A stretch of 64,000 nucleotides of DNA, taken from assembly GCA_037178625.1 (NCBI GenBank), contig CM074136.1, positions 1,240,001 to 1,304,000 on the forward strand, in the 5' to 3' direction. This DNA comes from Skeletonema tropicum. Taxonomy: Eukaryota > Bacillariophyta > Thalassiosirophyceae > Thalassiosirales > Thalassiosiraceae. A program made the position numbers and the translations under genes. The notes under the pieces are model-generated. The model did not search any database and was not told the origin of the DNA. It was given only the letters and a program-made list of their open reading frames with translations. How positions within the stretch are numbered: position 1 is the first letter of the stretch; each line of letters opens with the position of its first letter. Of this stretch, positions 11,311 to 23,051 are shown piece after piece.

Positions 11311-12302
11311 TTGTTGCGTCTGCAGTAGCTTAGAGAACCCAAACACACAACCTCCTCCCGTTAAACCAAATATGGACAGTTTCGCGCAGTTGCTTGATGT
11401 GAATAAATGTTATCTCTCAGAAACAAAACTGCCACTTTAAATGCGCTGCATTGTTGTCATATCTTGGAGCGGTAGAGGTCGGCGTTCGAAAATCAAATCA
11501 AAGATACCTTGAGCTTGAGGTTGCCGCTCATCTTTCAGCTTCAGGTGCAGACGCCTATGTAATGCTTTATCTCTTCTCTTTTACTTGCACACGGTGCACC
11601 CTAGTCACTATCATCAAACCAGATATATAACTGTTCCGTCTCTTCTGCTGCCCCGCATCAACTCTTTGACCTTTCTTCATCTTCAACTCGTTGTTAACAT
11701 CCGCCACACTAGCTACATTCCACGCCATGCATTGTCATCAAAAAACAATGTCCCACAACCACAAAATGAGCAAATGTCATACACGCCACATCGATCTCAC
11801 TAGATTAGATTTAGGCCTCCCAACATCCATGGCTGCCCGAATACGATTGTTGCAAAGAATCAATTCATCACAAGAGCTTGATTCTCGCTGCAGATAGATA
11901 GTAAACGGTGGTAGAGATAGATGGATAGTTGCAAGCCAGTGATTGCCAAAAGGGCAGAGCCAGAGCAGATGGTGAGCTATGTTGCGTAGTGGATCGGACA
12001 TCGCACCATTGAATATTACATACTTATGAAGAAAGAGTTGAGTCATTATTTGACAAAATGTGATTCTTCTTCACAAGAAGCAAGAAGGCAGTTCGGTATC
12101 GTTAGGACAAGAGTTGGTGCCGCTCAAATTTGCAAAATCTTGGTGCGAGTGGCGAAGGCTGAACAATCAAAAACTGCTCGAGCGAGCGACGAACAACGAA
12201 CAAAGACAACAACAGCGATGGAAACGACAAGATCAATGATGCCCAGGCTGTTATTGGTAGAAGAATCCAATAATAATCGATCATCATAAAATACAGAAAA
12301 CG
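11311..12302. other. Gene-free interval upstream of the VTT-domain gene
   Basis: I find no conserved protein, RNA gene or obvious repeat. The last ~300 bp are purine-rich and probably include the promoter and 5' leader of the gene beginning at 12303. Confidence 0.4.
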
Positions 12303-13209
12303 ATGGATGAAACACCAATTACTTCCTACCAGCACGGCACCATGGAAGACCAAAGCATCAACAATGATACAACAACTCCGCCGCCAAAACGAACATGTCC
12401 ATGGGGTAAAATCCTCACAGCCACAATCCTAATCGGCATAATAACATTCGTCATCATCGACTCAATCACCAACAAATATATTTCTACTGGCTTTGAAGAA
12501 TTTCTAACTTGGATTGAATCCAATTTAGTTGCCGGAGTGTTTGCCTTCATGGGAGTCTATTTTATTGCCACAGTGTGCTTTGTCCCCGGAAGTTTACTAA
12601 CATTGGGGAGTGGCTTTGTCTTTGGATCGGCTGTGGGTGTGGGATATGGTGTGCTTTTGGCATCAGTGGCTGTGTTTGTCGGTGCATCATTAGGTTCGAT
12701 TGCGGCGTTTTTGTTGGGACGGTATTTGATGAGAGATTGTGTTAGGAATAGATTGGTGAAGAAGTATCCGGTGATTGAGGCGATTGATGAGGCAATGCAG
12801 AATAATGGGCTCAAGATCTTTGTTTTGCTGCGTTTGTCTCCGATTGTGCCGTTTAATGCAATCAATTATATTGCTGGTATTACTGCGATACCTTTGAGGG
12901 ATTATAGTAATTGCTTTGATTGGGATATTGCCTGGTACAATATTATATTGCTTTGTAGGAGCTAGTGCAGGTGGATTGGTGGAAGCTGAGCAAGGAGTAA
13001 GCAAGCCTGTGACGATCGCTTCAATTGTTGTGGGCCTAGTCTTTGCGTTTATTGCAGTATTTATTGCTTCGTACTATGCAAAGAAGGAATTCAAAAAGAT
13101 AATAGAGCAGAAACAGAATTCTGAAGCAGATGAAGGTGGACAAAGTGAAGGAGAAGCACATGATATAGAGGAGGGATTACCTGTGGATGAACGTAAACCA
13201 GAATTCTGA
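12303..13209 (+). CDS. VTT-domain (TVP38/TMEM64, SNARE-associated) membrane protein, one frameshift
   Basis: A ~300-residue multi-pass protein. A hydrophobic helix (ATILIGIITFVIID) is followed by the VTT domain: VCFVPGSLLTLGSGFVFG, a Gly-rich membrane stretch, FVLLRLSPIVPFNAINY and AGITAIPLRDYS. These are hallmark positions of TVP38/DedA-type proteins of Golgi and ER membranes. Near 12911 a single extra T breaks the frame; ignoring it gives DYSNALIGILPGTILYCFVG, as expected for the family. The C-terminal tail is acidic. There is no intron in this region, so the break is an indel. The 3' end of the gene is tandemly duplicated. Confidence 0.82.
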
Positions 13210-13285
13210 AGCAGATGAAGGTGGACAAAGTGAAGGGAAAGCACATGATATTATAGAGGAGGTATTACCTGTGGATGAACGTAAC
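13114..13285 (+). repeat. Tandem duplication of ~85 bp across the 3' end of the VTT gene
   Basis: The segment starting CAGAATTCTGAAGCAG at 13114 recurs at 13199, with the second unit 2-3 bp longer. The first unit encodes the acidic C-terminus; the stop lies at the junction, so the second unit is in the 3' UTR. It differs by only a few bases and is probably recent. Confidence 0.9.
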
Positions 13286-13396
13286 GTTGAGACATTTCGA
13301 AGAGCACCAATGTTATCGGGTAGTTGTGCTTGGTGATGACATTCATTCTACGTTAAAATCGATGGCAAAAGCAGACAGAACAATAATTGTAATGCA

Positions 13397-15043
13397 TTAT
13401 AAGTAAACTCCTATCGTAAACATGAGCATACACAACAATTCATGCTGTAAAAAGTTACTGAAGCCATGTTTCTTGAACATGACACCAGCAACCAAGCTGT
13501 ATCCAATGGCAAAATAGTTGACATATGCCTCAGGGAATACTGCGAGAATGAGGAATGCCAAAACGGCTGGCACTGCATACATGGTCACAACGGTTGCATC
13601 CAGTGGAGGTGCTCTTGCTACGCTGCCACCAACACCTTCCTTCCTCTGCTTCTCTTTTTGCAGTTGTTCCAACTCTCCTTCGATTTCAAGTGGTGCAGTC
13701 AAATGCCACAATAAGCAAGTGACAATGCCACCTAGAAACATGTCGACGCTGTAATGCAATCCCTGATATGCCTCAATACTGTAGTCCAAGGCTACCAGGG
13801 TCCACACAGCCAGAGAAAATGATGTATTTGACGAAACAGATGTCGCAGCACAGGCGATGGTAGACGTTACCGTGGCATGACCGGACAAAATTAAATCGTT
13901 GCACCCCCCACGTGAACTTGGGAGCATACCCACTAACAACCAATCTTTCCAATTATCAGGTGGTGGAGGAAAGTGACGTGCATAGCAATTTGGTACCTGG
14001 CTTGGTAACACTGTTAGTACAAAGGAGATATACCGAATCAACCTTGCCGACGCTAATGTCATCAGTGCATGCAGTGCCACGCCCGTCAATGATCTATGCG
14101 ATGTCTTCTTACCACCCAGCTGCAATTCTAAACACACAAATGATGCACCCAGAGCAGACACCAACGCATATTGAACATTCAGCGTATCCCGTATCTTCTG
14201 AAGTGGTCGTTTTGCCATCCAAGAATGATCCACGTTCCACAATTTCTTTGCCAGTGCTTCCAACACAATTCGACCATTATCTTGCAGTGGTGTGGGAGAC
14301 CCGACGATTCCTGGTTTGTAGGTTGCCGAGACTACCCAGATGAGAAAGTTTTCTGTTAGGAGTGATACGACTACGGCAAGTGTGCCGATGGCTGCTCGTT
14401 CTTTGATGGTGAGACGAGACCAGAATTTTAGGAATGGATTGGTATTATTATCATCAGAGGTGGAGTTTGTGGCATTACGTCTTGACGGAGATTTTGACAG
14501 ATTGCTCCCCTGAATTTTAGATGACTTATCAACATTATCTAATTGTTGCATCGGAACGAATTGACGAGAGGCCAATCCAAACGCAAAGACAGCCGACGCT
14601 GCCACAAATGAACTCAACCACTTGGGAAATTGATTACATATAATTGACATTAAAAATCCAGTTGCAATGATCCGTTCATGCCATACAGTTGACGATTTAT
14701 TGGAGAGACATACCGCTAGTGTAGATAGAAGTGGCTTTGCAATGAATAAATATCCTGTACCGATTTGTATCAATTTGGATTGTGTAGCTTCCGACAAATC
14801 GAATACATTGGCTGCAATTATGAATGCGATGGCTGTGATGGACACTTTTATTGATGTAAATATTCGTAGAAGACTCAAGGTGATGGTAATCGAGCGTTGA
14901 AATGTCGATGGGGTACGACCATGATTGTATTTTTGATCAGTGTTGTCATTATCATCCACGTCGTAGGCACCAATGTTCATATCTGAAGATGGTGTCTTTG
15001 ACGTTGATGATGCGTCGTTCTTTCTGCGTGATTTCGCCGCCAT
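13397..15043 (-). CDS. PAP2-type membrane phosphatase / sphingolipid synthase-like protein
   Basis: 548 residues in one uninterrupted frame. After a polar Ser/Asp-rich N-terminus (~55 residues) come several membrane segments. The C-terminal half holds the signature of the PAP2_C/sphingomyelin synthase group: NDLILSGHAT around residue 386, and EAYQGLHYSVDMFLGG around residue 430. The His of SGHAT and the His and Asp of HYSVD fit the catalytic triad known for this superfamily. By homology it would transfer or hydrolyse a phospho-head group on ceramide or a phospholipid in ER or Golgi membranes; the substrate cannot be told from sequence. Alternative: an unspecialised lipid phosphatase. It converges with the VTT gene, with only ~190 bp between. 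Confidence 0.82.
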   Translation of the reverse strand: MAAKSRRKNDASSTSKTPSSDMNIGAYDVDDNDNTDQKYNHGRTPSTFQRSITITLSLLRIFTSIKVSITAIAFIIAANVFDLSEATQSKLIQIGTGYLFIAKPLLSTLAVCLSNKSSTVWHERIIATGFLMSIICNQFPKWLSSFVAASAVFAFGLASRQFVPMQQLDNVDKSSKIQGSNLSKSPSRRNATNSTSDDNNTNPFLKFWSRLTIKERAAIGTLAVVVSLLTENFLIWVVSATYKPGIVGSPTPLQDNGRIVLEALAKKLWNVDHSWMAKRPLQKIRDTLNVQYALVSALGASFVCLELQLGGKKTSHRSLTGVALHALMTLASARLIRYISFVLTVLPSQVPNCYARHFPPPPDNWKDWLLVGMLPSSRGGCNDLILSGHATVTSTIACAATSVSSNTSFSLAVWTLVALDYSIEAYQGLHYSVDMFLGGIVTCLLWHLTAPLEIEGELEQLQKEKQRKEGVGGSVARAPPLDATVVTMYAVPAVLAFLILAVFPEAYVNYFAIGYSLVAGVMFKKHGFSNFLQHELLCMLMFTIGVYL

Positions 15044-15808
15044 GAGGCATTAATTCATCTATTTCTCTATCTCAATAGCACGTCAGTTATTAATTGCATT
15101 TACCTCGATGGAATAAGAACCCACAACCGCCGCCCAGCTCTATCTTCGATTATCCTCCAACCTACAATTCATCATGTTGTTGTGAAACTGAAACGTGGAC
15201 GCGCGCACCTCACTTTCCACTTGGCTTGGCGGGGGAGCGTAAGTAAGTGATGAGCGCTACTCATTTTTACTCCTAGATTGTTCAGAAAAGAGGAGTGGCC
15301 TTGACTTGTTACTCCTTTCTCATGATCCTCACGTCAAAAAGTCACTTTCCACCTGTGTTCTGCAATTTACTTCTATATATGTACAAATAGAGGTTATTTC
15401 TGTGATGGGCGGGAGTAAGTGGCGGGAGTAAGTAGCGAGCGCGACTCATTTTACCTTCTAGCTAGTTCAAAGAAAGCGAAGTGATCTGATCATCTTGTCT
15501 ATCGAACTGCTTCGCGTCTCTGAGACTTTACCGTTAAATTAGCGAGGCGTGAACCTTCTGTGGTCTGGATCTTATGGAACGAACCTGTTGGAACTAAGTA
15601 TGACTTTCGTAGAAGTACTCCTTACTCCTCTACCATAAGTACTTTCAACCAACAAATTAAATCTTCACTGTATACGTAAGCCGACGGCAGAGGGCAGAGC
15701 CAATAGAGCATATCCACTGAAGACTGAAGAAGAACGCATCATCGAATAAGCATCTTGGTTGAAAATTACATTTGAAAAATAAATGCATGCCATCTGCTAC
15801 TAAAAAGC
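15044..15808. other. Divergent intergenic region between PAP2 and GPCR genes
   Basis: It probably contains both promoters. Two diverged ~50 bp direct repeats sit at about 15229-15280 and 15408-15462, both rich in GGCGGGAGTAAGT-like sequence followed by CGACTCATTTTTAC-like sequence. No gene seen. Confidence 0.5.
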
Positions 15809-18355
15809 ATGTCTTCCATCGAAGTGGATGTCCGCGGCACCAATGGCCTTCCAGACCTCTCATCTCATGTTGTGCAAGTGAATACAACATCATCGTCATC
15901 GTCTGAAGCTGCATCTGAAGAATGTAATATTGATGATGTTATTGTCTTCAGTCAGCCTCTAACATTGAATGAAGATGGCGACAAGTATGACGTCGCTCAT
16001 TTGCAACAAGCTGCATACAAAATGACTATCGATAGGATCAATTCACCATATCGATGCGGTGTCATTGTTGGAGGCAAACGGTATGGGTTAGCATTAGCTG
16101 CATATGGAGATAATTCATCCAAGGACACGGTTAAAAGCATTTCCAAATCCCTCGTCAGCACAAAGAGTACCGGATTTTTGTTGGGGCCGTACTCATCAAC
16201 ATTGACCGAAATGATGTCTCCAATTGCGAATGATGCCCAACGCCTATTAGTCACTGCCGGTTCGGCTCAGACGCCAGTATTTGAAGGGAACGAATATGTA
16301 TTCGGTACGCTAGCCCCGTCGGAAAAAAAGTTGGAGGCTGCCATCAAAGCTTTGGCTGATAAAGGGGCCAAAACTATTTCCGTTGTGCATGAGGATGGTA
16401 GTCAATGCTCTGTACCATTCCATGCTGAAAATTATGGTCTAGAACTGGTGATGGAAGCTAATGCGGGGACAAAACCTTCACCAGAAGATTTAGATCCTTT
16501 TGTAAAGAATCTCACAGGCCTTGCTCCTGACATCAGTGTAGTTTGTGGATTTGGTAGTTATTGCGGTAATTGGGTCAAGTCAATGCGACGAAATAATTTC
16601 AGTCCAAAATCGCAGCTCTTTGCTACTTGCCATGATCTAGTAAGAGCTGACGTGGGAATGGATGCTGCGTATATGATGGCTGGTACTGACTGGGTGAGTA
16701 TGCTTAAATACATTTTAAGTGCTGGATAGATTCGACTCTTCTAAAAATCTCTCTCATGTCCTCTCAAACTTCATACGAATGCGCTTAAGCATCCAACAAT
16801 GAATGTTACTGACGAAGTAACGGGCTGGTCGGCGTCTGATTTCAATACTACGTTTGGCAAGCGTTCATACCGTGCAGCAGCATATCAATCTGCCTCCGCA
16901 TCAGCCGCGATTAGTGTGGTAGTTCAAGCAATCGAACGGACTGGCACATTGGACGATGATGTCCTTCGTGAATATATAGCAAATTCCTACTTTCCAACAG
17001 TCAAAGCAAACTTGACATTTAACAACAATGGTCAGGCTTTTGGTGACAATTTCATGCTTCAATTTGTTGGTGGAAAGGATGGAAGTGAAGCAGTGATAGT
17101 TTACCCCCCAGAGAAAGCCGCTGAAGGATTTTCAATCACTTATCCAATGCCAACGTGGGAGGAGAAAGACTGCCGCTTTAAGAGTGCATGTGAGTTGACT
17201 GAGAAAGGGACTTGTGATTTGAATGGTATATGCCTATGCACCAATTCTACTCATCTGTCCATCGGTGCAGGACATAATGCCACATGCTCAGATATTACTG
17301 AAGATTTCACACATGTAACCGACTCTTTCTATGCAGTGGGCTACTCTCTCTTTGCGATACAAACATTATTATCAATTTTCTGTATGGCATGGACTTTGAA
17401 CTTTAGGAAGCGCACAATTGTCAAGGCAAGTCAACCAGAATACATGACACTTATTTGTCTCGGCGCTTGGATTATTGCTTGCGGGATAATACCACTGAGT
17501 TTACAAAAAGGAGACTATCGATACCTAAAGGATCCCAACACAGATGAACTGACAAATAAACCCAATGAAGACATTTACAAAGTCGACGCTGCGTGCATGG
17601 CTTGTCCTTGGCTATTCGAAATTGGCTTCGCACTTACTTTCGGTGCACTGTTCGCCAAAGTTTGGCGAATCAACAAATTGATGGTAGGAGCAAGTTCATT
17701 CCGAAGAACAAAGGTTGGTGTGAAGGACGTTGCTGGCTTTGTGATAGGATTGTTGGCTGTGGAAATTTCTATCATGCTCACGTGGCAACTCGTTGACCCG
17801 CAGCAATGGCAACGGGAGGTTGTAAACGAATATCCAGTTAAGTCAGTTGGGTCTTGCGCTTCAGTGAATGGAAATGGCAAGTACTTCATTGCCGTTCTTG
17901 GGGCGGTCAACTTGACTTGCCTTCTTTTTGCACTTTACCTGTGTTACCAAGTGAGAAAGATACCTTCAGATTACCAAGAGTCGAAATGGATCACAGCATC
18001 GATTATATCAATGTTCCAAGTAGGAATTATTGCCGGGCCTGTTCTTTTGATTGTGCAAGAGAATACAGATGCATTGTATTTCGTTGGTGTCATGATTCTG
18101 TTTCTCCTAAGCTCGACGGTAACGCTGCTCATGTTTGGTCCGAAGATTTATCACTTTCACGTTCGTGAGAATGCGACTGCAGCGAGAAGCAATAACAGTG
18201 ATGGTCAGCCTAACGCGGGAAATCCCAAAAGCAAAAGGACATTTGCCATGAATCCTGCAAAATCCAGGCCTAATATCTTACAAGATAAAACTGAAGAAGA
18301 GACGCGGCCGCCCTCAAAAGAACAGCGAAAGAGTGTCAAATGGGCGGTAAGTTAA
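15809..18355 (+). CDS. Class C (GABA-B-like) G-protein-coupled receptor
   Basis: Two exons. The 96 bp intron 16694-16789 starts GTGAGT, ends TTAAG, contains in-frame stops, and joins GTDW to HPTMNVTDE without changing frame; the total is ~816 residues. Residues ~45-410 form a periplasmic-binding-protein-like ligand domain (GFLLGPYSSTLTEMM, LLVTAGSAQTPVFE). A Cys-rich link follows (CELTEKGTCDLNGICLC), then seven membrane helices beginning FYAVGYSLFAIQTLLSIFC. The cytoplasmic tail is basic and ends SKEQRKSVKWAVS. No signal peptide is visible from the ATG at 15809, so a short upstream exon may be missing. The ligand is unknown; the class assignment is firm. Confidence 0.9.
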
Positions 18356-18955
18356 GTGATGACAAAAACTAAGTACAGTATCGAATTTCATGTAGTAGGA
18401 AGTGCGAAAAGTAATCCTGCGCTCCACATAGCTTGAAGAAGATAGGACAGCATGTGCATGTACAACTTGAAAGAAATGTGATAAAAAATAGTATCATGTT
18501 TTCATGTAGGCTTCGCGTGCTGGTGCTGAACTCCCTTCAACTTCAATTCCGTATTACCCGCGTTCCATGTTCCGTTTGGTATCTGATCCTTCATCTTTTC
18601 AACAGGATCATCTTGAAAGCCACTACCAACGCAACAATTCCCACAAACATTCTTTAGTAGTCACATTTTGCGCAAAACAGCTTCCTTTGAAACTCAGAAG
18701 ATCCATTCGGATTGTCGAGCAGTCGAAAGGAGATGCACAAGAATAGTGTCTCAGCATTGGCTATGACGATTGCAAGGGGGCAATGAATATTGATTTGAGG
18801 TAAAAGGCAATGTCGTAGCAGAGTTAAGGGATACATCGAAAGCACTCTTTATTGGAGTACTTCTAACTTTAGCAGACGGGTAAATTTATTTTGCTTTCTA
18901 TGAATAAGAGCTTCACTGTTTCTATAAGAATCGAAGAGAGATACCGGAGATATCT
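18356..18955. other. Intergenic, no gene recognised
   Basis: AT-rich sequence downstream of the receptor gene. Around 18680-18720 a stretch resembles part of the Sel1-like remnant at 25.6 kb (both contain ATCCATTCGGATTGTCGA), so repeat debris begins here. Confidence 0.45.
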
Positions 18956-18959
18956 ACCC

Positions 18960-20240
18960 TTCCGAAGAAGGAATGACGTAGGGTGTAATACGTACCATTT
19001 CCCACATATTTTGAATGCTGTCATTACACCGAAGAGTCACTTCAAATTTCTTCCTTGTTCCAAAGAAGGCAACGATTTTTGGACGTGCCTCACAATCCTA
19101 GTTAAGCTTGACTACTCCCTTGACCTCATCTCCATGAACGGCACCATACTTGTTGATAATATCAAGCCGTTTGCCTGTCTTGGTATAATTACAGTCGCGA
19201 TTGTTGCATGGACAAGCCTTCCCATACAAGGAGGAAGGGTTGGAGGTTCTCAAACTTCGTCTCAAATACTCAACTGTTCGAGGCTTGGCTTGGACTTTTC
19301 CACAACCTTACCTACAAGGCGACATGGATATGAGCATGTAGGGATAGAGCATGAGATCAAAAGTCCCAGCCCAACCGCTGGCTTCCTCCCCCCTGCAGAG
19401 TGCAGATACTCCCGACCGTCATGAGCTTTGAAGATTTTTGCCTTTTCATCGTCAATGAAATATAAACTTCTACCTTCTCCATCCTTACTCCATGCTGGAG
19501 CCTTCTTATCACGAAATAGGTCAACTTTGAACAAATCACTGACATCACACTGCAAGAATTCGATTACTGGTGCAGTCCGACGCACGTTGTCCTTTATTGA
19601 CTGGAGACACTCCTTTGAGTAGTACAAATGATCTTCCCAAGACATGATTTCACACAATGGTCCCCTCAATCCGGATTCGGGTCCCCCTGTCAAGTCAGCT
19701 CCACAGGCTTCAACTAGAGATATCATCTCATATCGTATTGCTCCACAGTATCCCATCCTTTGTCCGAGTACACGTCTGCTTGTCCAGTGGTCCTAACTGA
19801 TTCTCTCTGCCGGATGTTGTGACAAAGAGCTTGGCTAATCTGCTCCAAAGCGTTTCTCCACGATTGCTTCGAACATTTGGATCGACTTCAACTTTATTGG
19901 CGTGTTCAAATTTGAGAACAAAAATTGCTGCTCCAACAGCCATCTCAATGGAATACAACAATGGAGTCACACCATCAACTGTTTGTTGATTTTGATTAGC
20001 ACCGTTTTCGAGCAACAACTGGATAAAATCGAGGTTGGTACAATGCGCACTCGAGCATGCAAAGTACAATGGTGCGATCAAACCGGCGCCATTTTCTAGC
20101 GAAGGCAGGTTTCATCTGCTCCTCCTTCAATCAGCTGCCTCGCAATGTTGACTTGATTCTCCTTGAAAGTCTCTTTCTCGGAATGCTGTGCCGCAAGGAG
20201 TGTAAGACAGCAGACAGATTGAAGTCCAACTTCATTCTAT
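18960..20240 (-). pseudogene. Ankyrin-repeat protein gene, degraded
   Basis: On the minus strand from ~20240 the translation gives ankyrin-type helices: NIARQLIEGGADE, APLYFACSSAHCTNLDF, IQLLLENGANQNQQTVDG, TPLLYSIEMAVG, MISLVEACGADLTGG. It then continues into unassigned sequence (KDNVRRTAPVIEFLQCDV, LYFIDDEKAKIFKAHDG) and, in another frame, GKRLDIINKYGAVHGDE. Stops near 20098 and frame changes near 19770 and 19260 prevent a continuous protein; the break near 19770 is cured by skipping one base. A multi-exon gene hidden by indels is possible, but the stops favour a pseudogene. Confidence 0.6.
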
Positions 20241-21059
20241 TCTGTTACACCGTGTCTGGTCCTCAAACTCAGCCACGGCAACTATCCAAAGAGCTGCTTA
20301 TCCACCAGGCGTGTTACATCTTATAAACGCAACAACCACTCCCGAAGTCAGTTTGAATGCCAATTTCAATCTATTCTGCTTCATTTCATCGTTGCCCGTC
20401 CTCAGAAACACTACGCAACCTACACTTGCTGCTGCTGCTGCTGCCTGGCGCAATCACTTTGGCAGTCTTTACAGCAATACCAAGCACAAGCATCTATTAT
20501 ATTCCTTCAATTTCCCCTCGGGACTATCTTTGGAAGCCACTCCACAATTCGCACAATTACGTTTCAACCAAATAAGATTCATTGAAATCCATCAAACAGG
20601 CTGCAAGGTGCATTTAGGCTTCTGGCATTGGCTCGACACATTGCTTCTTGTTTTCTTTGATATGCTCCTCCAAATAGTACTTGGCAATGTGAAGATTTTG
20701 TGTCAACCCACCATTACCATAGTAATGGTGGTACCATAGTAATGGTATATACCGAGAAAGACGCCTGTGCATGATTTTGTTACAAAGCAGCTGGTATTAA
20801 TGAGAACCCAGATAAAGGATTCTGTTCAGAAAGTGCAAACTCATTTTTCGAACTATGGTACATAACAATAGTAAAAATAGGAGTTCGCACACCCGATGAA
20901 AGGAACCGTGAATTGTAAATTGCAAGCACCTTGAACTTCTTTCCAGGTTTAATACCAGCTGATCGAAGTCAATTTCTCCGAGCGAACACATGTTCGTTGC
21001 CCTCAGTTGCAGCTGTGCAGTTCTCGTTCGTTGCCCTCGGAGGCACCTACGTAATGTAC
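20241..21059. other. Repeat-rich stretch with Sel1-like gene debris
   Basis: At 20590-20770 lies a short copy of the sequence at 25790-25960 (shared AAATAGTACTTGGCAATGTG), containing a small palindrome built on ACCATTACCATAGTAATGG. At 20780-20900 is the first instance of a ~100 bp module, TTACAAAGCAGCTGG then GGATTCTGTTC, that recurs at 22.2, 23.75 and (inverted) 25.1 kb. No intact gene. Confidence 0.5.
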
Positions 21060-21137
21060 AAAAGTTTGAGGTCTTACATCGTCACAAAAGGCAACGTACA
21101 TAGTTTATCCGGAAACATATTTTTCCTCTCTTCAATC

Positions 21138-21626
21138 ATGAATGCTCTCAAGCTCAAGTACACTGAACCAACGAAACAGCATGATGGTGGTGGCAGCGCT
21201 ACTATGCCTCTCCGAGTCGGGGAACCAGATGTAGATGCATTCTCTCGTTATTCAAGTAACCTCTTCCGAATGAAGGCCTTATTACTCTGTCTCGAAGAAG
21301 ATGAAGGCGTTGATGACTTGCAAGCTGTTGGGAAGATTAATGAAATCTTCAGGAATGCTGGCCTGAGTGACCTCCTTGACATCAATCACCTCGGCAATGC
21401 AGATGATTCCTCCTCCAAGCGCAAGACGAGGCTCTCTTGTGAACTTCATCCTAACTTGCTCCTACACGACATCATGGAAGAGCTTGACTTGGCAGAAAGC
21501 ACCCAAGCCATATCCGATGACGAAGACGAAGAGGAACCCGAACGAAAAGCAGCCAAACAAGGGACGCCTTCCGCAAGGAGCGATGATGATCTCTTGCTGC
21601 AAATAGAAACTTTGTTTGCTGCATGA
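21138..21626 (+). CDS. Unknown acidic protein, tandem copy 1
   Basis: 162 residues from the ATG at 21138. The frame is open upstream, but only from this ATG onward is the sequence conserved with copy 2. It starts MNALKLKYTEPTKQHDGGG, has a helical middle (FRMKALLLCLEEDEGVDDL, INEIFRNAGLSDLLDI), a HPNLLLHDIMEELDL segment and an acidic DDEDEEEPE stretch, and ends DDDLLLQIETLFAA. There is no signal peptide or membrane helix. I do not recognise the family; strong coding conservation with copy 2 supports a real gene. Likely cytosolic or nuclear. Confidence 0.65.
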   Translation: MNALKLKYTEPTKQHDGGGSATMPLRVGEPDVDAFSRYSSNLFRMKALLLCLEEDEGVDDLQAVGKINEIFRNAGLSDLLDINHLGNADDSSSKRKTRLSCELHPNLLLHDIMEELDLAESTQAISDDEDEEEPERKAAKQGTPSARSDDDLLLQIETLFAA

Positions 21627-22511
21627 AATAAAGTTTCATTTGATGGCTGTAAAATGCCTAGTATAGTACGAGCCACATCAAAGGGATGCCAACATTCTTG
21701 AGAAGTGTTTAGTATTTAGGGCCAATGCTGTTTTCGTAGTAGTACTACTGCTGCAAGATTTCTGTTATATTGTTATTGTTATTATTATTAGTAGCAGCAG
21801 CAGCAGCAGCAGTAATGTGAAGTAATCGATACTGTTACTGTTATCCTTTTTCAACTGCCTTTTTTCAGACAAGAAAAAACCGCAAGGATGGAAATTAACG
21901 TGGAGGAATCGACCGAGTGAGAGCATCTTCTGCAAGTCCATAGATAGAATATGAAGGGTCAAGATATCTGTGTTTCTGGGAGGTGGGTTTGCACGGTGCT
22001 CTCAAGATGTTCCTTGGGTGACGTCTTTGAGTGCAATGCAGTGTTTTTCCGATACGACTCCGACCCATGCAGAAGGCACAAATTCCTTTCGATGTGCAAT
22101 GGTCGAGAACAACTATGTATTTGAACAAGAAGGCTTTAAACTTAATCTCCATCCCCTGACTTCTCCCTTCACCTTCAGACTTTCATGCACATCTCGCGTT
22201 TGTGATTTGTTACGAAGATACTTGATATGAGATTCCATAAAAAGGATTCTGTTTTGCGAACTCTCTTGCACATCCGAAACGGCCTCTCGGCCAGCTGCTC
22301 TGAACGGGAGTTCAAGTTCAATGACTGCTTCTAGCGATGTAAAAGCGAGCTGGAGACCAGCTTACAATACTTTGCTCACTGTATCGCTCGACTCCGACCC
22401 TCATCAGATGCAGCGTGTTGACCGTAAGTGCACTGAAGTTTGAGGTCTACGATCGTCACAAAAGCAAAAGGCAACGATTGACATTGTATCATATTTTTCC
22501 TCTCTTCAAAC

Positions 22512-23051
22512 ATGAATGTTCTCAAGCTCAAGTACACTGAACCAACGAAACAGCATGATGGTGGTGGCAGCGCTACTATGCCTCACCGAGTCGGGGAACC
22601 AGATGTAGATGCATTCTCTCGTTACTCAAGTAACCTCTTCCGAATGAAGGCCTTATTACTCTGTCTCGAAGAAGATGAAGGTGTTGATGACTTGCAAGCT
22701 GTTGGGAAGATTAATGAAATCTACAGGAACGCTGGCCTGAGTGACCTCCTTGACATCAATCACCTCGGCAATGCAGATGATTCCTCCTCCAAGCGTCGGA
22801 AAGATAATATCTCTCGATATGTCCAACATGGGTATTCGCGCAAAACGAGGCTCTCTTGTGAACTTCATCCTAACTTGCTCCTACACGACATCATGGAAGA
22901 GCTTGACTTGGCAGAAGCAGAAAGCACCCGAGCCATTTCCGATGACGAAGACGAAGAGGAACCCGAACGAAAAGCAGCCAAACAAGGGACGCCTTCCGCA
23001 AGGAGCGATGACGATCTCTTGCTGCAAATAGAAACTTTGTTTGCTGCATGA
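22512..23051 (+). CDS. Unknown acidic protein, tandem copy 2 with 15-residue insertion
   Basis: 179 residues, nearly identical to copy 1. It differs by an in-frame 45 bp insertion after SSSKR encoding RKDNISRYVQHGYS-type sequence, an extra two-residue repeat (EAE), and a few substitutions. Upstream homology between the copies holds for ~70 bp before the ATG and then fades, which supports the ATG at 22512. The frame is preserved despite length changes, arguing that both copies are or were recently functional. Function unknown. Confidence 0.65.
   Translation: MNVLKLKYTEPTKQHDGGGSATMPHRVGEPDVDAFSRYSSNLFRMKALLLCLEEDEGVDDLQAVGKINEIYRNAGLSDLLDINHLGNADDSSSKRRKDNISRYVQHGYSRKTRLSCELHPNLLLHDIMEELDLAEAESTRAISDDEDEEEPERKAAKQGTPSARSDDDLLLQIETLFAA

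Noticed and set aside
18891..19424. 177-codon plus-strand frame
   Set aside because: The minus strand of the same segment reads as the ankyrin-type remnant; the plus frame has no recognisable composition or family.
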